From positions 170,080,170 through 170,144,169 of the forward strand of contig NC_061114.1 in NCBI RefSeq assembly GCF_002878395.1: a DNA stretch of 64,000 nucleotides. Direction: 5' to 3'. A program made the translations under genes and the position numbers. The stretch is from Capsicum annuum. Taxonomy: Eukaryota > Streptophyta > Magnoliopsida > Solanales > Solanaceae. The notes below the pieces were generated by a model. It worked only from the letters and a program-made list of their open reading frames with translations. It made no database searches and was not told the DNA's origin. Positions 61,591 through 64,000 of this stretch are shown in pieces; the stretch's first letter is position 1; the number at the start of each line of letters is the position of its first letter.

Positions 61591-62008
61591 AATATATTAT
61601 TGTAGTGCAATTAATTATAAAATATCTTAGACTAATTTATAGAATCATGAGTATACCAACTCTAATCCATCTAGATAGGAGAAACCCTTACCACCCTTTA
61701 AACGAATAAGCAAAGTCCCTAGTAAAAGTCATAAATACAATAGTTTTCCAAAAAGGAATGCAGAAAATAAAAAGTACCCTAGGATTTTTCTAAACAGATA
61801 CAAGTGATTTTAAGTTAGAGAATATAACTAGACAGAACACCCAATATGAGTGAGGTAAGTAGAAGCTACCAGATAATCACTATCCACATAAATCATGAGA
61901 CCAACATAAATTCTTGCAGAAGACTATATACCAAAAAGAATATAGCATTAGTAGTATCAGTATAAACAACACATACTTGTAGGTATCATTAACGAATAAG
62001 GGTTTACT

Positions 62009-64000
62009 TGTAACGCCCCAAGTCTTTAGCCCGAATGTCACACGATGCTCATAATCCCAAAGGACCATAAGCTAACCAATGAATGGTACATTCTGCAATC
62101 ACTAAATAATAATGATACTGTATAATGTAGAAATTAGGCAGAAATTTCCATAAGGTTCAAAACTGAAATCAAAATACTGAATACTAAATATCAATACTGA
62201 TATTTGAACATCTTCCTGTAAATAATCTACTATGAAAACCTCAAACTGTCTGAAGGTGGAGTTTATGGGACAAGTCCCCAACTAACTTTGACTACTGAAA
62301 AGATACTGAAAATGCTGAAATAACAACTCCTTCCTCAAACTATGAGGACTCACTACTAAATCTGTTACTAATAATCTTGGCTGCTAGGTATGGTCGGAGC
62401 CTGTGCATTTGAACCTATGATATAAGACATCATAGTGTAAAAGAAAGGTATTAGTCAATACTTTAAATGTATTAATATGCTAAGTGAGGTAGGATGATAT
62501 GCATGGGTTCATATGCATGAACAATAACTGACTGAGTAACATGAATATAACAAGCTGAGAGTCTAAGTATATTAGACATTATTGTAAATACAGATTATGC
62601 AATGATATGCACATAACTATCTATGCTAGGACTAAAATCATGTTATCACTGGGTACTGAGTTCTGATAACTAAATAACTGATATCTGAGTTCAATGATAA
62701 CTGAATTATTATTAACTAACTATTTTTGATAGTTCTAATTCTGTAGAAATGAACTGAGTTTGGTATTGAGCTGGGTGACTGTATCTAAAAGTCCTAGTTC
62801 TAAAATTGAACTGGGATTTTATGATCAGTCTGAAACTGAAGCTAAAACTGAAACTGTGGGAGTGTTCATCAAACCAACATACCCTGAGTATGACTGAGTT
62901 GGTGTCCAACCTGTGACCCCAGTCGGAAGGGTGTTAGAACTTTGCCAAGGGATACTAACTATGGCTATGAGTTAACCCTCTCTTGAAGGAAGCTCTTTCA
63001 TCAACCTTTGCTGGAAGGGAAACTCATATGAGATAAATCAACCCTATACTAGTAGGAAGACATCTCAACCTATGCTGGCTATGTAGTTCTATAATGCAGG
63101 AATTGCTGCTAAGGGTCAAACCATTTAATGACAGGAATGCCCCCATCCCTGGGTTCGCTTGAGGCTGGTTCCTACTCCCAACTAAATATACCTAGAGCGA
63201 ACTGATTTCTAGACTATACTAGGCTTGACTAAACTGTTACTGATCTTATTGTCTAACTGAACTGAACTGAGTTCACTGAGTTATATTAACTGACTGAGTA
63301 CACTGAATTCTGTAAACTGATTAAATACACTGAGTTTTGTATTTTACTGAATACTACTGTACGTGACATCGCTGAGACTATTTTGAAACTACTATAAATC
63401 TAGGTAAACAGCTAGATTGTCGGGTATTAAATACCCCCAGGACTCTATAGCATAAATTTTAAAACATAACGCAATCTTCAAAACATGATGACTAGTTATT
63501 TTTGCCATCTTTCATTAATTGAGGCATTTTAACAAACACTTCTATGGCATGAACTTGTATACATGCTAACATGATATAATTTCATTAATCATCTCACATG
63601 AATAATTCATTAAACACTTAGGGAGTATAATCTATGCGCATAATACTAAACAACATGTAGGCATCATGATTACCAATCTCAACTTACAAATTCATGGGGT
63701 TTTTGACACAAATCCACATACAATTACATGTGTAAATTAATTTACATCAAACATGAATTAAATCATTGATTGGAAACCCCAAAGAACATTATAATTATGA
63801 ATACAGTTAATTCAATATGAAACTCATCGAAGAAATTAATTTGTAATTTAAAAAGGATTCTTAAACTCCAAGGGTAGAAGGAAACCATTGGATGAACACC
63901 TAACATACCTTGGTTGTTAATTCTCTAAAAGTTGTGGAAAATTTCTTGGAGCTTGACTTTTGAATTGGAAGCCCTAGGGTTTTGTTATTGAGCAATTTTG
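62009..64000 (-). mobile_element. Partial LTR (or solo LTR) of a gypsy element, runs off the window
   Basis: It starts TGTAACGCCCCAAGTCTTTA, like the E LTR end on this strand, and shares GGACCATAAGCTAACC with it and TCAG-rich sequence (63180-63370). It also shows degraded copies of the short direct repeat near 62970-63060. If the boundary is right, the target copy is TTACT (62004-62008). No gag or pol appears before the edge. The frame 62712-62909 is accidental. Confidence 0.8.

Larger units (their letters stand above)
14279..62008. repeat. Tandem array of a ~2.5-kb unit, at least six copies, split by retrotransposons
   Basis: Landmark blocks recur in the same order. Examples are ACCATGACCAAGTCAA (14430, 20925, 23440, 57080, 59640), CACACATCTGACCA (16267, 22134, 58312, 60876), a TA/CA microsatellite, CTTGATATxGATTxAA, and ATGACAACTTATATA. 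After removal of LTR insertions the landmark spacing is 2513 bp (Uc to Ud), 2559 bp (Ue to Uf), and 1231 bp across Ud, which has lost about 1.3 kb. Phase is arbitrary; I start units at the copies of TTTCCATTCTTATTCC. The unit has no LTR features and no protein I recognise. Confidence 0.88.
59480..62008. repeat. Array unit Uf, cut by an LTR at its right end
   Basis: 2529 bp of unit sequence, ending where an LTR starts at 62009. About 130-180 bp at the end of the unit would lie beyond that insertion. The unit contains a local duplication (61290-61590). Confidence 0.86.

Noticed and set aside
14279..62008. The array unit as a DNA transposon with terminal inverted repeats
   Set aside because: I saw no inverted termini or target copies bounding a single unit. 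The copies join head to tail without a break.

Overview
The window reads as repeat-rich nuclear DNA of a flowering plant. It is AT-rich, dominated by decayed Ty3/gypsy retrotransposons with chromodomain integrases (chromoviruses) and 2.3-3.3 kb LTRs, plus one LINE. The style of the LTRs and of the LINE endonuclease resembles elements I associate with Solanaceae (Capsicum or Solanum type). That is an impression from family resemblance, not a proof. I found no intact host protein gene, rRNA, tRNA or CRISPR array.

Layout. 1-2395: 5' part of a LINE on the minus strand, running off the left edge. 2396-9246: gypsy element A (+), whose 5' LTR is cut by the LINE. 9247-14278: right half of a related gypsy element B (+), starting inside its reverse transcriptase directly after the precise LTR end of A, so A probably sits inside B. 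14279-62008: a tandem array of a non-LTR unit of about 2.5 kb, at least six copies (Ua to Uf), broken up by retrotransposons: an LTR scrap at 15591-15976, a solo LTR at 17317-20643, element C (-) at 23465-44014 with complete element D (+) nested in its 5' LTR at 33426-43720, a solo LTR at 44290-46130, and element E (-) at 46596-56598. 62009-64000: the start of another LTR, entering at the end of Uf and running off the right edge.

Five insertions show 5-bp target duplications readable from the sequence: GGTTA (solo LTR), CTCTA (C), GGACC (D), TAAAC (solo LTR F) and AAGAG (E). Removing them restores continuous tandem units whose lengths agree, which checks the boundaries independently. No insertion is shared between units, so the array is older than the insertions.

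All gag and pol regions are pseudogenes. Their stops are mostly TAG or TAA where relatives have CAG or CAA, the pattern expected from deamination of methylated CHG/CHH cytosines. The most unusual features are the degraded 2.5-kb array, with its conserved minus-strand exon-like segment, and three sequence modules shared by LTRs of otherwise divergent elements: a 55-bp conserved core, a CG-rich imperfect-repeat block at a fixed distance from the LTR start, and an irregular short direct repeat embedded in TCAG-rich sequence.
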